Shown: one piece after another, positions 8,378-18,138 of the stretch
How the letters are laid out: the number at the start of each line of letters is the position of its first letter
Position numbering within the stretch: position 1 is the first letter of the stretch
NCBI RefSeq assembly: GCF_900215505.1
Contig: NZ_LT907844.1
Coordinates: 3,178,001-3,242,000, forward strand
Source: Cohaesibacter sp. ES.047
Lineage (GTDB): Bacteria > Pseudomonadota > Alphaproteobacteria > Rhizobiales > Cohaesibacteraceae
Direction of reading: 5' to 3'
Length of the DNA stretch: 64,000 bases
Translations under genes and position numbers: made by a program
The notes under the pieces: model-generated
The model's database searches: none
What the model was told of the DNA's origin: nothing
Seen by the model: only the letters and a program-made list of their open reading frames with translations

Positions 8378-9385
8378 ATGCAGTGGGATTTGATTGCCGA
8401 TGTGGGCGGAACCAACATGCGTTTGGCGGCAGCCGAGAATGGTGGCATCAAGGAGCAGCACACATTCGATACCACTGGCGAGTTGCACCTGACAGACGCC
8501 GTACGAACCTTCGTGGCCAAGATCGGCTCAGCACCTCGCTTTGTTGAAGTCGCCGCCGCAGGGGTCATCCAGAACGGCTATGTGACCCTGACCAATGCCG
8601 GCCAGCAAGGGTTTTCCGAAGCCGATCTCGTCGTTGCTGCAGGAGCGCGAAAGGCGCGAATTCTTAACGATTTCGAAGCTGCCGCTTGGTCTTTGGTAAC
8701 CGCAGAGCCCGAAGATTTGACCCTCGTGCAGGGGGAGTTGCCCGCGCCATTGCAAATGCCGCCGCTGCCGACCCCGCCCCGGCTGATCGTCGGGCCCGGC
8801 ACCGGACTTGGCGTTGGCACGCTGGCCTGGGCTGCCGAGCAACCCGAAGTGCTGCAAGGGGAGGGCGGGCATGTGCGCATCGCTCCTCACACGATGGACG
8901 AAGTGCCTATTTTCCAGAAGTTGGCCGAGCTATGGCCCGAAACCCAGATGGATGCGGGCAAGTGCCTATCACTTGAAGCCGAGGCGATTGTCTCGGGCAC
9001 AGGCATGCCCTACCTGATGAGAGCCCTTGAATTGCTCGACGGGCGCAGTCCAAGCAACATGTCCGCACGAGATATTTTCGATGTAGCGCACACCGAAGGC
9101 AACGACTTGGCGGTCCGGGCGGTCGACATGTTCTGTCACCATCTGGGAGCTGTTGCGGGCGACCTTGCTCTTTATATCTCAGCCTACGGCGGCGTTTTCC
9201 TGACCGGGGGCGTGCTGTTGAAGAATGAGTGGATCTTCCTGCGCCCCGCTTTTCTCAAAGCGTTCAATCAGGGCGGTCGGCACACCAAATTCCGTGTCAA
9301 TATGCCGATTTACCTCTATCGCAATAACAATTTCGGCCTTCAGGGCGCGATCAATGCCATGACCTACGATCCCACCATGGAATAG
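8378..9385 (+). CDS. glk: Glucokinase
   Basis: This 335-residue enzyme phosphorylates glucose to glucose-6-phosphate in the cytoplasm. It belongs to the non-ROK Glk family (Pfam glucokinase): DVGGTNMRLA at the N-terminus (phosphate binding), LNDFEAAAWS near residue 100, GPGTGLGVG near 139 and GEGGHVRIAP near 167, where the Glu/His contact sugar. The ATG at 8378 is chosen because the family begins a few residues before DVGGTN. The 247 bases upstream contain no gene. 6-phosphogluconolactonase follows in the same direction, so G6P may feed the Entner-Doudoroff/pentose phosphate entry, although zwf and edd are not in view. Confidence 0.92.
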   Translation: MQWDLIADVGGTNMRLAAAENGGIKEQHTFDTTGELHLTDAVRTFVAKIGSAPRFVEVAAAGVIQNGYVTLTNAGQQGFSEADLVVAAGARKARILNDFEAAAWSLVTAEPEDLTLVQGELPAPLQMPPLPTPPRLIVGPGTGLGVGTLAWAAEQPEVLQGEGGHVRIAPHTMDEVPIFQKLAELWPETQMDAGKCLSLEAEAIVSGTGMPYLMRALELLDGRSPSNMSARDIFDVAHTEGNDLAVRAVDMFCHHLGAVAGDLALYISAYGGVFLTGGVLLKNEWIFLRPAFLKAFNQGGRHTKFRVNMPIYLYRNNNFGLQGAINAMTYDPTME

Positions 9386-9641
9386 ACCGCACTTTATCCT
9401 GCCAAAATGCCGGATTGTATCACAACCGCTTTCTCGCAATCCTTCAGGTCCGCTTGCCTCCAGCTGTGGGAGCGTCCCGGCTAAGGCTTCGCGTTTGACG
9501 TCGGGGTGGCGAGCCCCCGCGATCCCGCTTTGGCAAAATCATAAAACTGCAACATGAGATGCCTATCACCATGGGCACCCGGCTATTGATTTGATGCCGG
9601 CCATGCACGAAGCAAGACAACACGACAAGCAGGAGACGAAT

Positions 9642-10328
9642 GTGAGCGAAACCCGAGTCTATCCCGATCGTGGCAGCTTGGCCGGTGGCCTCGCTGAACA
9701 GGTGGCCTCAGAGCTGAACAAGGCGATCAAGAAACGCGGCCGCGCAACCCTTGCCGTCCCCGGTGGCAAAACACCGCGCGAATTCCTCGCAGCACTCAGC
9801 GAACAGGACGTCGAATGGGAGTCTGTTTCAGTCATCCTGACAGACGAGCGGTTCGTCCCGGAACGCTCCGACCGGTCTAACGCCCGCGTGGTCAAGGAGC
9901 TTTTGTTGCAGAACAAGGCAGAGGACGCGAATTTCTATCCCTACTATCGCGAGGTTGAACGGGTCGAGGATGCCTTGCCCATGATTGCAATCGATCTGGA
10001 AGAGGTGCTTCCAATCGATGTCTGCATTCTCGGCATGGGCGTTGACATGCACACGGCCTCGCTCTTTCCCGGCGCCGAAAACATCGAGGAAGCCGTCGGT
10101 CTTTGGGCCCCACACGTCATGGTGATGTATGAACCCACGCTCCCTGAAGCCCGTCTGACGCTCACTGCCCCCGTGCTGGAGCGCGCACGCAAGGCGCATA
10201 TTCTGATCTTTGGCGAAGAAAAGAAAAAGGCCCTGCGAGAGGCCCAGAAGATTGGTCTGGTCGAGGACGCTCCCATTCGGGTTATCCTGAACCGTGCTAG
10301 GGCAACAAGCATTCATTACGCGGATTGA
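9642..10328 (+). CDS. pgl: 6-phosphogluconolactonase
   Basis: This 228-residue SOL/DevB-family lactonase hydrolyses 6-phosphogluconolactone to 6-phosphogluconate. The motifs are AVPGGKTPREFLAAL (phosphate loop), ILTDERFVP and GMGVDMHTASLFPG, all typical of the family. The GTG start at 9642 has AGGAGA 5 bases upstream; an ATG at 9591 would add 17 unconserved residues. It lies 256 bases after glk; the gap holds no gene and no clear terminator. Confidence 0.9.
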   Translation: MSETRVYPDRGSLAGGLAEQVASELNKAIKKRGRATLAVPGGKTPREFLAALSEQDVEWESVSVILTDERFVPERSDRSNARVVKELLLQNKAEDANFYPYYREVERVEDALPMIAIDLEEVLPIDVCILGMGVDMHTASLFPGAENIEEAVGLWAPHVMVMYEPTLPEARLTLTAPVLERARKAHILIFGEEKKKALREAQKIGLVEDAPIRVILNRARATSIHYAD

Positions 10329-10711
10329 CCTCGCCTTGTGGTGCTCATCTCGCGCACCAGATCATCACTCAACGGACCGCGCATATGTCATGCGGCAGGA
10401 TCGCCGGCCTGTCGTGCTTATCGGTTCTGGCCTGCCTGTCGCAGCTCAAATAGGTGAGTCTTTTCTAGATCTGCCACTCCAGAAATGCCGAGTGCATTCG
10501 ACGCATGAATAATCATCCGTTGATAAGTGGCGAAAAGGGGTAACGATTTGCCAGCCTTGAACGTATTTCTACAAATACAAAATGCCGCGCCTGAGCGAAA
10601 TGATATGTTTTTCAGGTGATTGTTGTCTTTCTTTGCCTACAAAAGAGCAGTTGATCCACAACTGAGGCTTGGCAATTCGTCTTACGTCTGCACTATAAAG
10701 ACGGAGGAAAA
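10329..10711. other. Intergenic region pgl-pntA, no gene seen
   Basis: No credible coding sequence in either strand. It becomes AT-rich towards 10560-10690 and ends with the candidate pntA promoter. Confidence 0.6.
10669..10699 (+). promoter_or_regulatory. Possible pntAB promoter
   Basis: TTGGCA (10669-10674) and TATAAA (10694-10699) are separated by 19 bases, which is longer than ideal. A start just after would place the GGAGGAAA site of the leader ORF very near the 5' end of the transcript. Confidence 0.35.
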
Positions 10712-10750
10712 ATGCTGCGCCATTTTGTTGGCGCAACAAACCATGTGTGA
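10712..10750 (+). CDS. 12-residue leader ORF upstream of pntA
   Basis: ATG at 10712 follows a strong GGAGGAAAA site and reads [12 protein letters not shown] to TGA at 10748-10750. The pntA ribosome site AAGGGAG begins 1 base after this stop, and the pntA GTG is 14 bases further. The leader also contains a TGCGCC/GGCGCA hairpin (10716-10735). This suggests translational coupling or an attenuation-like control, but expression is not proven. Confidence 0.4.
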   Translation: MLRHFVGATNHV

Positions 10751-10764
10751 GAAGGGAGTCTGTC

Positions 10765-12336
10765 GTGAAGATAGGTACACCTAAAGAGCTTTTTGCGGGG
10801 GAGAATCGCGTTGCGATGACGCCGTCCTCTGCAATGATGCTCCAGAAGTTGGGCTATGATTGTGTCCTCGAAACCGGCGCGGGCGAAAAGGCCGGTTTTA
10901 ACGATCAAGTCTACGTGGAGGCCGGCGTTGAAATCGTAAACAGTGCTGATGCCCTCTGGGAGGCTGTTGATATTGTGGCAAAGGTTCGTCAACCTGAGCC
11001 CGAAGAACTGAAATATCTTGCCAAAGGCAAGACTCTGATTTCGTTCTTCAATCCAGCTGGCAACGAAGAAGGCATGGAAGCGGCCAAGACATCCGGCGCG
11101 AATGTGATCGCGATGGAAATGGTGCCGCGTATTTCCCGTGCCCAGAAGATGGACGCCCTGTCTTCCATGGCCAACATCGCGGGCTATCGTGCCGTGATCG
11201 AGGCAGGCAACAATTTCGGCCGCTTCTTTACCGGTCAGATTACGGCTGCGGGCAAGGTTCCGCCAGCCAAGGTTCTGATCGTCGGTGCTGGTGTTGCCGG
11301 TCTCGCCGCAATCGGGACCTCGGTAGCGCTCGGTGCCGTGACCTACGCATTTGACGTTCGGCCCGAAGTGGCAGAGCAGGTCGAATCGATGGGTGCTGAA
11401 TTTGTCTATCTTGACTTTGAGGAAGAGCAGCAGGACGGGTCTTCGTCCGGTGGCTACGCTTCGGTGCAGTCGGAAGAATTCCGCAATGCCCAGCTCGCAA
11501 AATTCCGCGAAATTGCTGGCGAGATGGATATCGTGATCACCACTGCGCTCATTCCGAACCGGCCAGCTCCCAAGCTCTGGCTTGCGGATATGGTCGCGGC
11601 GATGAGACCCGGTTCTGTGATCGTTGACCTTGCTGCTGAACGCGGCGGCAACGCCGAAGGTACAGTCAAGGACGAGAAAGTCGTCACCGACAATGGCGTG
11701 ACCATCGTTGGCTACACCGACTTCCCAAGCCGAATGGCCGCGCAGTCTTCTGAGCTCTATTCAACCAACATCCGCCATATGATGACAGACCTTACCCCCG
11801 AGAAGGACGGTCAGGTCAATCACAATATGGATGATGACGTGATCCGCGGGGCGACTGTCACCTTCGAGGGTGAGATCACGTTCCCGCCTCCTCCTCCGAA
11901 AATTCAGGCGATTGCCGCCCAGCCGAAGAAAGAGACCAAAGAACTTACACCAGAAGAGCAGAAAGAAGCCGAAGCTGCAGCCGCCCGCAAGGCTGGTCGT
12001 CAGCAGATCGGGTTGCTCGTTGTTGGTGCGGCGCTGATGGGCCTTGTTGGGCTTTATGCTCCGGCTGCCTTCATGGGACACTTCATCGTGTTCGTGCTTG
12101 CCGTGTTCGTCGGTTTCCAGGTGATCTGGGGTGTCAGCCATTCGCTGCATACGCCTCTGATGGCTGTAACCAACGCCATTTCGGGCATTATCGTCGTTGG
12201 CGCCCTGTTGCAGATCGGCTCGTCCAGTTGGATCGTGCTGCTGCTCGCGGGGATTTCCATCCTGATTGCCTCGATTAACATCGTGGGCGGTTTCATGGTC
12301 ACGCGGCGCATGCTGCAAATGTTCCAGAAGTCCTGA
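10765..12336 (+). CDS. pntA: NAD(P) transhydrogenase subunit alpha
   Basis: This 523-residue subunit of the proton-translocating transhydrogenase transfers hydride from NADH to NADP+ using the proton gradient. Domain I (about 1-380) binds NAD(H), with [20 protein letters not shown] near 169-188 and DLAAERGGN near 290. A charged linker ([19 protein letters not shown]) leads to about four membrane helices after residue 412. This is the fused alpha form, not the split PntAA/PntAB form. The GTG at 10765 has AAGGGAG 6 bases upstream and matches the family start (VKIGTPKEL). pntB follows after 15 bases. Confidence 0.94.
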   Translation: MKIGTPKELFAGENRVAMTPSSAMMLQKLGYDCVLETGAGEKAGFNDQVYVEAGVEIVNSADALWEAVDIVAKVRQPEPEELKYLAKGKTLISFFNPAGNEEGMEAAKTSGANVIAMEMVPRISRAQKMDALSSMANIAGYRAVIEAGNNFGRFFTGQITAAGKVPPAKVLIVGAGVAGLAAIGTSVALGAVTYAFDVRPEVAEQVESMGAEFVYLDFEEEQQDGSSSGGYASVQSEEFRNAQLAKFREIAGEMDIVITTALIPNRPAPKLWLADMVAAMRPGSVIVDLAAERGGNAEGTVKDEKVVTDNGVTIVGYTDFPSRMAAQSSELYSTNIRHMMTDLTPEKDGQVNHNMDDDVIRGATVTFEGEITFPPPPPKIQAIAAQPKKETKELTPEEQKEAEAAAARKAGRQQIGLLVVGAALMGLVGLYAPAAFMGHFIVFVLAVFVGFQVIWGVSHSLHTPLMAVTNAISGIIVVGALLQIGSSSWIVLLLAGISILIASINIVGGFMVTRRMLQMFQKS

Positions 12337-12351
12337 TAGGCGGAGGTAATT

Positions 12352-13758
12352 ATGACACCTGAACTACAAACCGCCGCCTATATCGCGGCTGCTGTTCTCT
12401 TCATCCTGTCTTTGGGTGGCTTGAAGGATCAGGAAAGTGCCAAAAGGGGCGTCTGGTTCGGTATCGTCGGTATGGCGATTGCCGTTCTTGCCACCATCTT
12501 TGGCCCGATCGACCCGCACAACGCTTCTCTGGGGACGGTGCTTGCCGCCAACCCGATCATTCTGGTTATCGCTGTGGCGATTGCTGCCGTGATCGGTGTT
12601 CTGGTTGCCAAGCGCGTTGAAATGACGGGAATGCCTGAACTGGTTGCCCTGTTGCACAGCTTCGTTGGTCTTGCCGCTGTCTTCATCGGTCTCAACTCTG
12701 ATATGACCGTGCATACCTTCGCAACGCCCGCAGAGCAGGTCATTCACGAAATCGAGGTCTTCCTCGGCGTCTTCATCGGTGCGATCACCTTCACCGGCTC
12801 CCTGATCGCTTGGGGCAAGCTGAATGGTCGCATCGACGGCAAGGCACTCACCTTGCCGGGTCGTCACCTGATGAACCTGACCATGGTGGTTGTCTCCTTT
12901 GTCCTGCTCATCATGTATATGCAGGGCGCAGGCAGCTGGACCCTCTATGTGATGACCCTGATCGCCTTCGCGATCGGTGTGCACATGGTCATGGCCATCG
13001 GCGGTGCCGACATGCCTGTCGTGGTCTCCATGCTCAACTCCTACTCCGGTTGGGCTGCCGCGGCTACGGGCTTCCTGCTTGGCAACGACCTGCTGATCGT
13101 CACCGGTGCCCTCGTGGGGTCTTCCGGTGCCATCCTCAGCTACATCATGTGTAAAGCCATGAACCGCCACTTCATCTCGGTGATCCTTGGTGGTTTCGGT
13201 AACGCGACCGGCCCGCAAATGGAAGTCGAAGGCGAAATGATCGCCATCGATGCCGACGGTGTTGCCTCTGCTCTTGATGATGCAGACAGCATCATCATCA
13301 TTCCGGGCTATGGCCTTGCCGTGGCTCAGGCTCAGCAGAGTGTGGCGGAACTGACCCGTCGTTTGCGTGCCAAGGGCAAAAATGTACGCTTCGCCATCCA
13401 TCCGGTGGCTGGCCGTCTTCCCGGCCACATGAACGTGCTTTTGGCTGAAGCCAAGGTGCCGTATGACATCGTGATGGAAATGGACGAGATCAATGACGAC
13501 TTCCCCGAAACGGATGTTGCCATCGTGATCGGGTCGAACGACATCGTGAACCCTGCTGCACAGGACGATCCCAATTCGCCCATCGCTGGTATGCCGGTTC
13601 TCGAAGTCTGGAAAGCAAAGCAGGTCTTTGTCTCCAAACGTGGTCAGGGCACTGGCTATTCCGGCATCCAGAACCCGCTGTTCTTCAAGGACAACACCCG
13701 CATGTTCTACGGCGATGCCAAGGCCTCTCTGAATACTCTGCTGCAGCAGATTCAGTAG
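12352..13758 (+). CDS. pntB: NAD(P) transhydrogenase subunit beta
   Basis: The 468-residue beta subunit has about nine membrane helices forming the proton channel, then the cytoplasmic NADP-binding domain III from about residue 290. There, [13 protein letters not shown] is the characteristic NADP-binding fingerprint and [12 protein letters not shown] follows near 395. It pairs with pntA in a two-gene operon closed by a strong terminator. Confidence 0.95.
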   Translation: MTPELQTAAYIAAAVLFILSLGGLKDQESAKRGVWFGIVGMAIAVLATIFGPIDPHNASLGTVLAANPIILVIAVAIAAVIGVLVAKRVEMTGMPELVALLHSFVGLAAVFIGLNSDMTVHTFATPAEQVIHEIEVFLGVFIGAITFTGSLIAWGKLNGRIDGKALTLPGRHLMNLTMVVVSFVLLIMYMQGAGSWTLYVMTLIAFAIGVHMVMAIGGADMPVVVSMLNSYSGWAAAATGFLLGNDLLIVTGALVGSSGAILSYIMCKAMNRHFISVILGGFGNATGPQMEVEGEMIAIDADGVASALDDADSIIIIPGYGLAVAQAQQSVAELTRRLRAKGKNVRFAIHPVAGRLPGHMNVLLAEAKVPYDIVMEMDEINDDFPETDVAIVIGSNDIVNPAAQDDPNSPIAGMPVLEVWKAKQVFVSKRGQGTGYSGIQNPLFFKDNTRMFYGDAKASLNTLLQQIQ

Positions 13759-13783
13759 GAGCTCAAACGCTTAAAGCAATACG

Positions 13784-13811
13784 ACGCCCGGTCATTGGCC
13801 GGGCGTTTTTT
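13784..13811 (+). terminator. Rho-independent terminator after pntB
   Basis: ACGCCCGG and CCGGGCGT form an 8-bp stem around TCATTGG-type loop bases, followed by TTTTTT. It lies 26 bases after the pntB stop. Confidence 0.9.
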
Positions 13812-13823
13812 ATGGCTTCGGGC

Positions 13824-14792
13824 TCAGTCGCAAACGTTGCCGTCAAACAGCCGACTGGCCATCAGGTGATCAATCAGCGCACGGGTTCGCATCGGGACGT
13901 GTTTGCGTGATGGATAAACGAGCGAAAAGACCATGTTTTCGCCAGTCAGTTGAGGAAGGACCGGCACGAGGGCACCGGAGGCAACATCCTTGCGAACGGT
14001 CGATGGAAACAGTTGCGCTATTCCCATACCCGCAAGCGCCATCGAAATGACCATTTGCGGAGAATTGCACAGCTCATAATGTTGTGCCTGAATAGACACC
14101 CTCTCACCATCCCTATAGAGCCGATTGAGGCCGCCCGGGCTAACATGGCTGAGGCAGACCCAGTGATGGCTGGAAAGGGCCTCAATGGTCTCTGGAATGC
14201 CGCTCGCGTCGAGATAGTCACGGCTGGCATAGAGCCGAAAGCGATCTTCATACAAAATCCGACCAATCAGACTGTCATCGCGCGGCAGACCGATGCGGAT
14301 GCCCATGTCGATGCCCTCAGCAATCAGGTCAAGCCGCTGGTCACTGAGGATGATATCAAGCTCCACATCGGGATAGCGCGCGCGAAAGCGGGACAGGGCA
14401 GGGAGGAGTTGCGTCACCCCTACGTCATGGGTCGCGGTTATGGAAACCCGCCCGGTGGGACGCTCCTGCGTGGCGATGGCCACTGTCTCCTCCAGCAACT
14501 GAGGTAAAGGACGCACCCGGTCATAGATCCGGCGTCCCTCCTCGGTGAGCGACAGCTTTCGGGTCGACCGCTGCAACAGGCGGACCCCCAGATCCTCTTC
14601 CAACTGGGTGATCTGCTCGGATACACGCGAGCGGCTGGTCTTCAGGTGACGGGCCGCGCCTGCAAAGCTGCCTTCATCCACCACACAGACAAAGATCGCC
14701 AGCGGGCGAAAGTGTTGAAATCCGATTGTACTCAATTTCCGAACTAACCATTCTGAATTTGTTTCCTTGTGATAACAATGCGCCGCATCCAT
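13824..14792 (-). CDS. LysR-family transcriptional regulator
   Basis: An N-terminal winged helix-turn-helix (FVCVVDEGSFAGAARHLKTS, RSRVSEQITQLEEDLG) is followed by a periplasmic-binding-like effector domain. It has the AaeR/CrgA-like layout of about 300 residues. The start is uncertain: ATG 14792 gives 322 aa but lacks a good ribosome site, and TTG 14735 would remove a poor 19-residue lead. It is divergent from an NmrA-like quinone-oxidoreductase gene; LysR regulators commonly control such a neighbour, so that is the likely target. Inducer unknown. Confidence 0.85.
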   Translation of the reverse strand: MDAAHCYHKETNSEWLVRKLSTIGFQHFRPLAIFVCVVDEGSFAGAARHLKTSRSRVSEQITQLEEDLGVRLLQRSTRKLSLTEEGRRIYDRVRPLPQLLEETVAIATQERPTGRVSITATHDVGVTQLLPALSRFRARYPDVELDIILSDQRLDLIAEGIDMGIRIGLPRDDSLIGRILYEDRFRLYASRDYLDASGIPETIEALSSHHWVCLSHVSPGGLNRLYRDGERVSIQAQHYELCNSPQMVISMALAGMGIAQLFPSTVRKDVASGALVPVLPQLTGENMVFSLVYPSRKHVPMRTRALIDHLMASRLFDGNVCD

Positions 14793-14875
14793 ATTCAGGT
14801 CAACACGGAATCGAAAACCCGAACAGACATGCCGTGCTCGCCAGACAGGATCGAAGCACGCAACAGGAGAGAGAC

Positions 14876-15727
14876 ATGATTGCAGTAACCGGAGCCTCGG
14901 GCCATCTAGGCCGCCTTGTTATCGAACATCTTTTGAAGACAACCAGCCCTGAAAGCATCATCGCGCTTGTGCGTGACCCCTCCAAGGTTGCCGACTTTGC
15001 AGACAAGGGCGTGATCGTACGCACAGCGGATTATGATCAGCCCGAAAGCTACCTGGAAGCCCTCAAAGGGGTGGGCAAACTGCTGATGATCTCCGGCAGT
15101 GCGGTTGGGCAACGCATACCACAGCACACCACCGTCATCGAAGCGGCCAAAGCCAACGGCATCAAACTGATTGCCTACACATCGATCCTTAAGGCTGACA
15201 GCTCACCGATCCTGCTGGCTGAGGAACACAAGGCGACAGAGGAGTTGATCAAGGCCTCAGAGCTCGCCTACACATTTTTGCGCAACGGCTGGTACAGCGA
15301 GAACTACACCGAAAATCTCGCTCCGGTTCTGGCTCATGGAGCCGTCATTGGCAATGCCGGTGATGGTCGTGTGGCGACGGCAACCCGCTCCGATTATGCA
15401 GCCGCGGCGGCTGTCGTTCTGGCCGGTGGCGATGAGCATGCGGGCAAGACATATGAGCTTTGCGGGGACGCTGACTTCTCCATGGCGGACTACGCCGCCG
15501 AGGTTACCAAGGCCACTGGCAAGCAGGTTGTCTATGCCGACATGGCATTTGATGATTATGTGCAGGCGCTGGTTGGCGCAGGCGTGCCCGAGGGCTTCGC
15601 GACAGTCCTTGCCGATGCGGACAAGGCAATCAAGGGCGGTTGGTTGAACGGTGCATCCGGATCACTTTCAAGCCTTATAGGTCGTCCCACGACACCGATC
15701 AGCGATAGCATCAAGGCCGCGCTTTGA
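14876..15727 (+). CDS. NmrA-like NAD(P)H:quinone oxidoreductase (QorB type)
   Basis: This 283-residue atypical short-chain dehydrogenase has a Rossmann fold opening with VTGASGHLGRLVIEHLL and an NADP-preferring loop (ALVRDPSKV). The middle resembles QorB/YtfG (AEEHKATEELIKAS, FLRNGWYSENYTEN). QorB reduces quinones with NADPH. The ATG follows AGGAGAGAG. It is divergent from the LysR gene, and a hairpin terminator follows at about 15809. Function within the family is probable; the substrate is inferred. Confidence 0.82.
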   Translation: MIAVTGASGHLGRLVIEHLLKTTSPESIIALVRDPSKVADFADKGVIVRTADYDQPESYLEALKGVGKLLMISGSAVGQRIPQHTTVIEAAKANGIKLIAYTSILKADSSPILLAEEHKATEELIKASELAYTFLRNGWYSENYTENLAPVLAHGAVIGNAGDGRVATATRSDYAAAAAVVLAGGDEHAGKTYELCGDADFSMADYAAEVTKATGKQVVYADMAFDDYVQALVGAGVPEGFATVLADADKAIKGGWLNGASGSLSSLIGRPTTPISDSIKAAL

Positions 15728-15752
15728 TCTTGGGCGGCACCAGGTTTGACGG

Positions 15753-15920
15753 TTGAATCAACACTTTTGAATCAATCTGTGAACCACTTGAATCGATACG
15801 TCAGATTAGGACGGCGTCTTTGGGCGCCGTCTTTGCAAGGACTTCCAACCGATTCAAAAGACTCGACAAATTCACGTCTGTTAAAGTGCTTTAACAAGCT
15901 CAAGTGAAGCTGTTGAATCA
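15753..15920. repeat. Five scattered TTGAATC(A/G) repeats
   Basis: TTGAATC(A/G) occurs at 15753, 15767, 15788 and 15913, and inverted (GATTCAA) at 15851. Several copies extend to near-palindromic TTGANTCAA. They surround the terminator between the convergent qorB-like and nagA genes. Function unknown. Confidence 0.4.
15809..15834 (+). terminator. Terminator after the quinone oxidoreductase gene
   Basis: GGACGGCG and CGCCGTC pair around TCTTTGGG and are followed by a short T-rich TTTG. The stem is good but the T-run is weak. Confidence 0.6.
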
Positions 15921-15967
15921 AACTGTTAAGCCGCAATTTCGCTGATCCGGATCGCGCAAGGCCCTCT

Positions 15968-17128
15968 TTAATGGGCGCGATGGTAGCCATTGATCCAGCT
16001 GTGCCGAACAGTCCATGTCGTTGGATCGAAGGCTACAAGATCTGCGGCAAAACCCGGTGCGATTGATCCGATGGATGTGTCCATGCGCATGAAGGCGGCC
16101 GGATATCTCGACGCCATGCGCAGCGCTTCTGAGATCGGCAAACCCAAAAGCTCGACGGCATTGCGCACGGCTGTCATCATGTCGAGGTCTGATCCGGCAA
16201 GGACGCCATCCTCGGTGCGGCACTGGCCATCCTGAGCGTAGATGCGCTCGCCATGAAGGTCGAAGCTCTTGTTGCGCGCTCCAACCGATGCCATCGCATC
16301 GGTCACCAGCATGATCTTGCCTTTGGCTTTGGTCTTGAGGGCCAGACGCATGGATGCGGGATGAACATGAAATCCGTCGACGATCAGCCCACACCAGGTG
16401 TCCTCGTCATCCAGCGCCGCACCAACCACGCCCGGTTCCCGACTCTCCAGCGGTGACATGGCATTGAACAGATGCGTAAAGCCCCTCAGACCGTTGCGCA
16501 GGGCCGGAAGCATATCCTGATAGCTTCCTGCTGTGTGTCCAGCGCAGACGATACCGCCGCGCCGGGTCAACTCTGCAATGAAGTGCGAGCCAACCTTTTC
16601 CGGTGCGACCGTGATCACCCTGACGCCAAGATCCGGATGGGTGAGGAGATCAAGCGCGCCTTCGTCGACCGGCCGGATCACGTCCTCATCATGCACGCCC
16701 TTGCGAACTGGATTAACATAGGGTCCCTCGAAATGGACGCCCTTGATGGCGCTCAGCGAATTGTTCTCGCCCCAACTGCGGTGAGCGCGCGAGATGAGCG
16801 ATGCGACATGCTCCATGCTTTGCCAGCGATCGCTGATAAGGGTCGGCAGCATCGAGGTGGTCCCGTGGGCCCGGTGGGCATCTGCGATGGTCTCAAGCCC
16901 CTCAAGAGTGGTTCCGCCATTGAGCATGGCACCGCCCCCGCCATTGACCTGAGTGTCGACAAACCCGGGAGCCAGCACGAGGCCAGTCAGGTCATAGGGC
17001 TCAAAGCCCCCAATGGATTTGGGCCGGTCCACGATGTCGCCGATGATCCCCCCGTCAAGGATCACCGCCTTGCCAGCGTGGAACTGGTTTCCATCAAACA
17101 GGCGGGCATGGACGAGGATCTGTTGCAT
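15968..17128 (-). CDS. nagA: N-acetylglucosamine-6-phosphate deacetylase
   Basis: This 386-residue amidohydrolase-fold enzyme converts GlcNAc-6-P to glucosamine-6-P and acetate. Motifs are in order: PGFVDTQVNGGGG near residue 57 (HxH replaced by the NagA-type Q-N), HFEGPYVNP with the metal-ligand Glu near 130, AGHTAGSY (His ligand), THLFNAMSP (His ligand) and VTDAMAS with the catalytic Asp. It is the last gene of an operon with a BadF-type kinase and a GntR regulator, separated from the regulator by 149 bases. nagB is not in the window. Confidence 0.93.
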   Translation of the reverse strand: MQQILVHARLFDGNQFHAGKAVILDGGIIGDIVDRPKSIGGFEPYDLTGLVLAPGFVDTQVNGGGGAMLNGGTTLEGLETIADAHRAHGTTSMLPTLISDRWQSMEHVASLISRAHRSWGENNSLSAIKGVHFEGPYVNPVRKGVHDEDVIRPVDEGALDLLTHPDLGVRVITVAPEKVGSHFIAELTRRGGIVCAGHTAGSYQDMLPALRNGLRGFTHLFNAMSPLESREPGVVGAALDDEDTWCGLIVDGFHVHPASMRLALKTKAKGKIMLVTDAMASVGARNKSFDLHGERIYAQDGQCRTEDGVLAGSDLDMMTAVRNAVELLGLPISEALRMASRYPAAFMRMDTSIGSIAPGFAADLVAFDPTTWTVRHSWINGYHRAH

Positions 17129-17277
17129 CGGAGCGAATCCGTCATGTCGGGGTCAGACAGTTTGGTTCTTCTGGCTAGCAGATCGGGCCAGAAGCGGCAA
17201 CGAAATTCGATGCGCGGATACCGGCTCGATCCTTGATGCCAGCCGAGGATTTGCGACCAATCAACGTCGATCCGTCT

Positions 17278-18138
17278 TCAATAATGAAGCTCGCTGACAT
17301 GCTCGTAAAGATCACCGCGATAGTAGGCCCGGACGAACTCGATGGGCCTGTCCCGCTCAATCAGGATTTTGTCATTGGCATCGACCGGCGGAGCCGGCTC
17401 GTCTTTGAGCGCACGTTCGGTTGTGATGCGGATCTTGTAGAGCTTGTACAGCTTGTTGATGCTCAGATAGGACCTGCGCCTGACATGGAGGCATGCCGAG
17501 CCGGTCGGCACGGAAAGTAGATGAGCCTGAGAGGCGTCTGCAAGCTGTGCGGAGACAACCTGGATGGCCCGGGTCGGTCGGCGGTCATGTGCATCCAGCC
17601 AAGCATAAAGTGAGCTCTCGATCACATTCGGGTCCGGCAGAATGGTTGCCAGCAGAACGGCATGTTCGAGGCACATGGGTTTACCATTGGCAAACCGCAA
17701 TCGATAGAGGCGACTGACGAGCTGATCAGGCATGATCTCCAGTGCTTCGCACTCCTCCGGGCTGGGAAGACCGGTTGACCGATTGAGCCAGATGGAGTTG
17801 GTGCTGATACCGCGCGTCCGCATATCTTCGGAAAAGCTGGCAAGGGGCTGGGGCCTCGGGGCCTCGCGTGAGGCGACAAACGTTCCCGCACCGTGGCGCT
17901 GAATGAGAATGCCTTTTTTGACCAGCGCACGAACTGCATTGCGCACGGTCACTCGTGATACGCCCAGCTGCGCTGCCAGCTCGCGTTCTGCGGGCAGTGC
18001 GTCGCTGACTTCGACGAGGCCGGAGTCTATGGCCTGTTCAATTCCCCTCTGCACGCGCAGATAAAGAGGGGTCGAGCTGGCATGATCCTTGATTGTCTCG
18101 GCGCGCAAATGCTCGAGAAACAGGGCCGTGTCAGCCAT
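17278..18138 (-). CDS. GntR-family regulator with UTRA domain (NagR/DasR-like)
   Basis: This 286-residue regulator starts at ATG 18138, which overlaps the end of the upstream kinase gene by 8 bases. It has a winged helix (LPAERELAAQLGVSRVTVRNAVRALVKKG, residues 48-76) followed by a UTRA effector domain. UTRA domains of this type bind GlcNAc-6-P or GlcN-6-P and control nag genes, which fits the neighbours. Near the end, between RRSYLS (222-227) and RPIEFVRAYYRGD (264-276), about 33 extra residues occur (INKLYKLYKIR...KILI) that the usual family core lacks. This region includes a short tandem LYKLYK. Confidence 0.87.
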   Translation of the reverse strand: MADTALFLEHLRAETIKDHASSTPLYLRVQRGIEQAIDSGLVEVSDALPAERELAAQLGVSRVTVRNAVRALVKKGILIQRHGAGTFVASREAPRPQPLASFSEDMRTRGISTNSIWLNRSTGLPSPEECEALEIMPDQLVSRLYRLRFANGKPMCLEHAVLLATILPDPNVIESSLYAWLDAHDRRPTRAIQVVSAQLADASQAHLLSVPTGSACLHVRRRSYLSINKLYKLYKIRITTERALKDEPAPPVDANDKILIERDRPIEFVRAYYRGDLYEHVSELHY

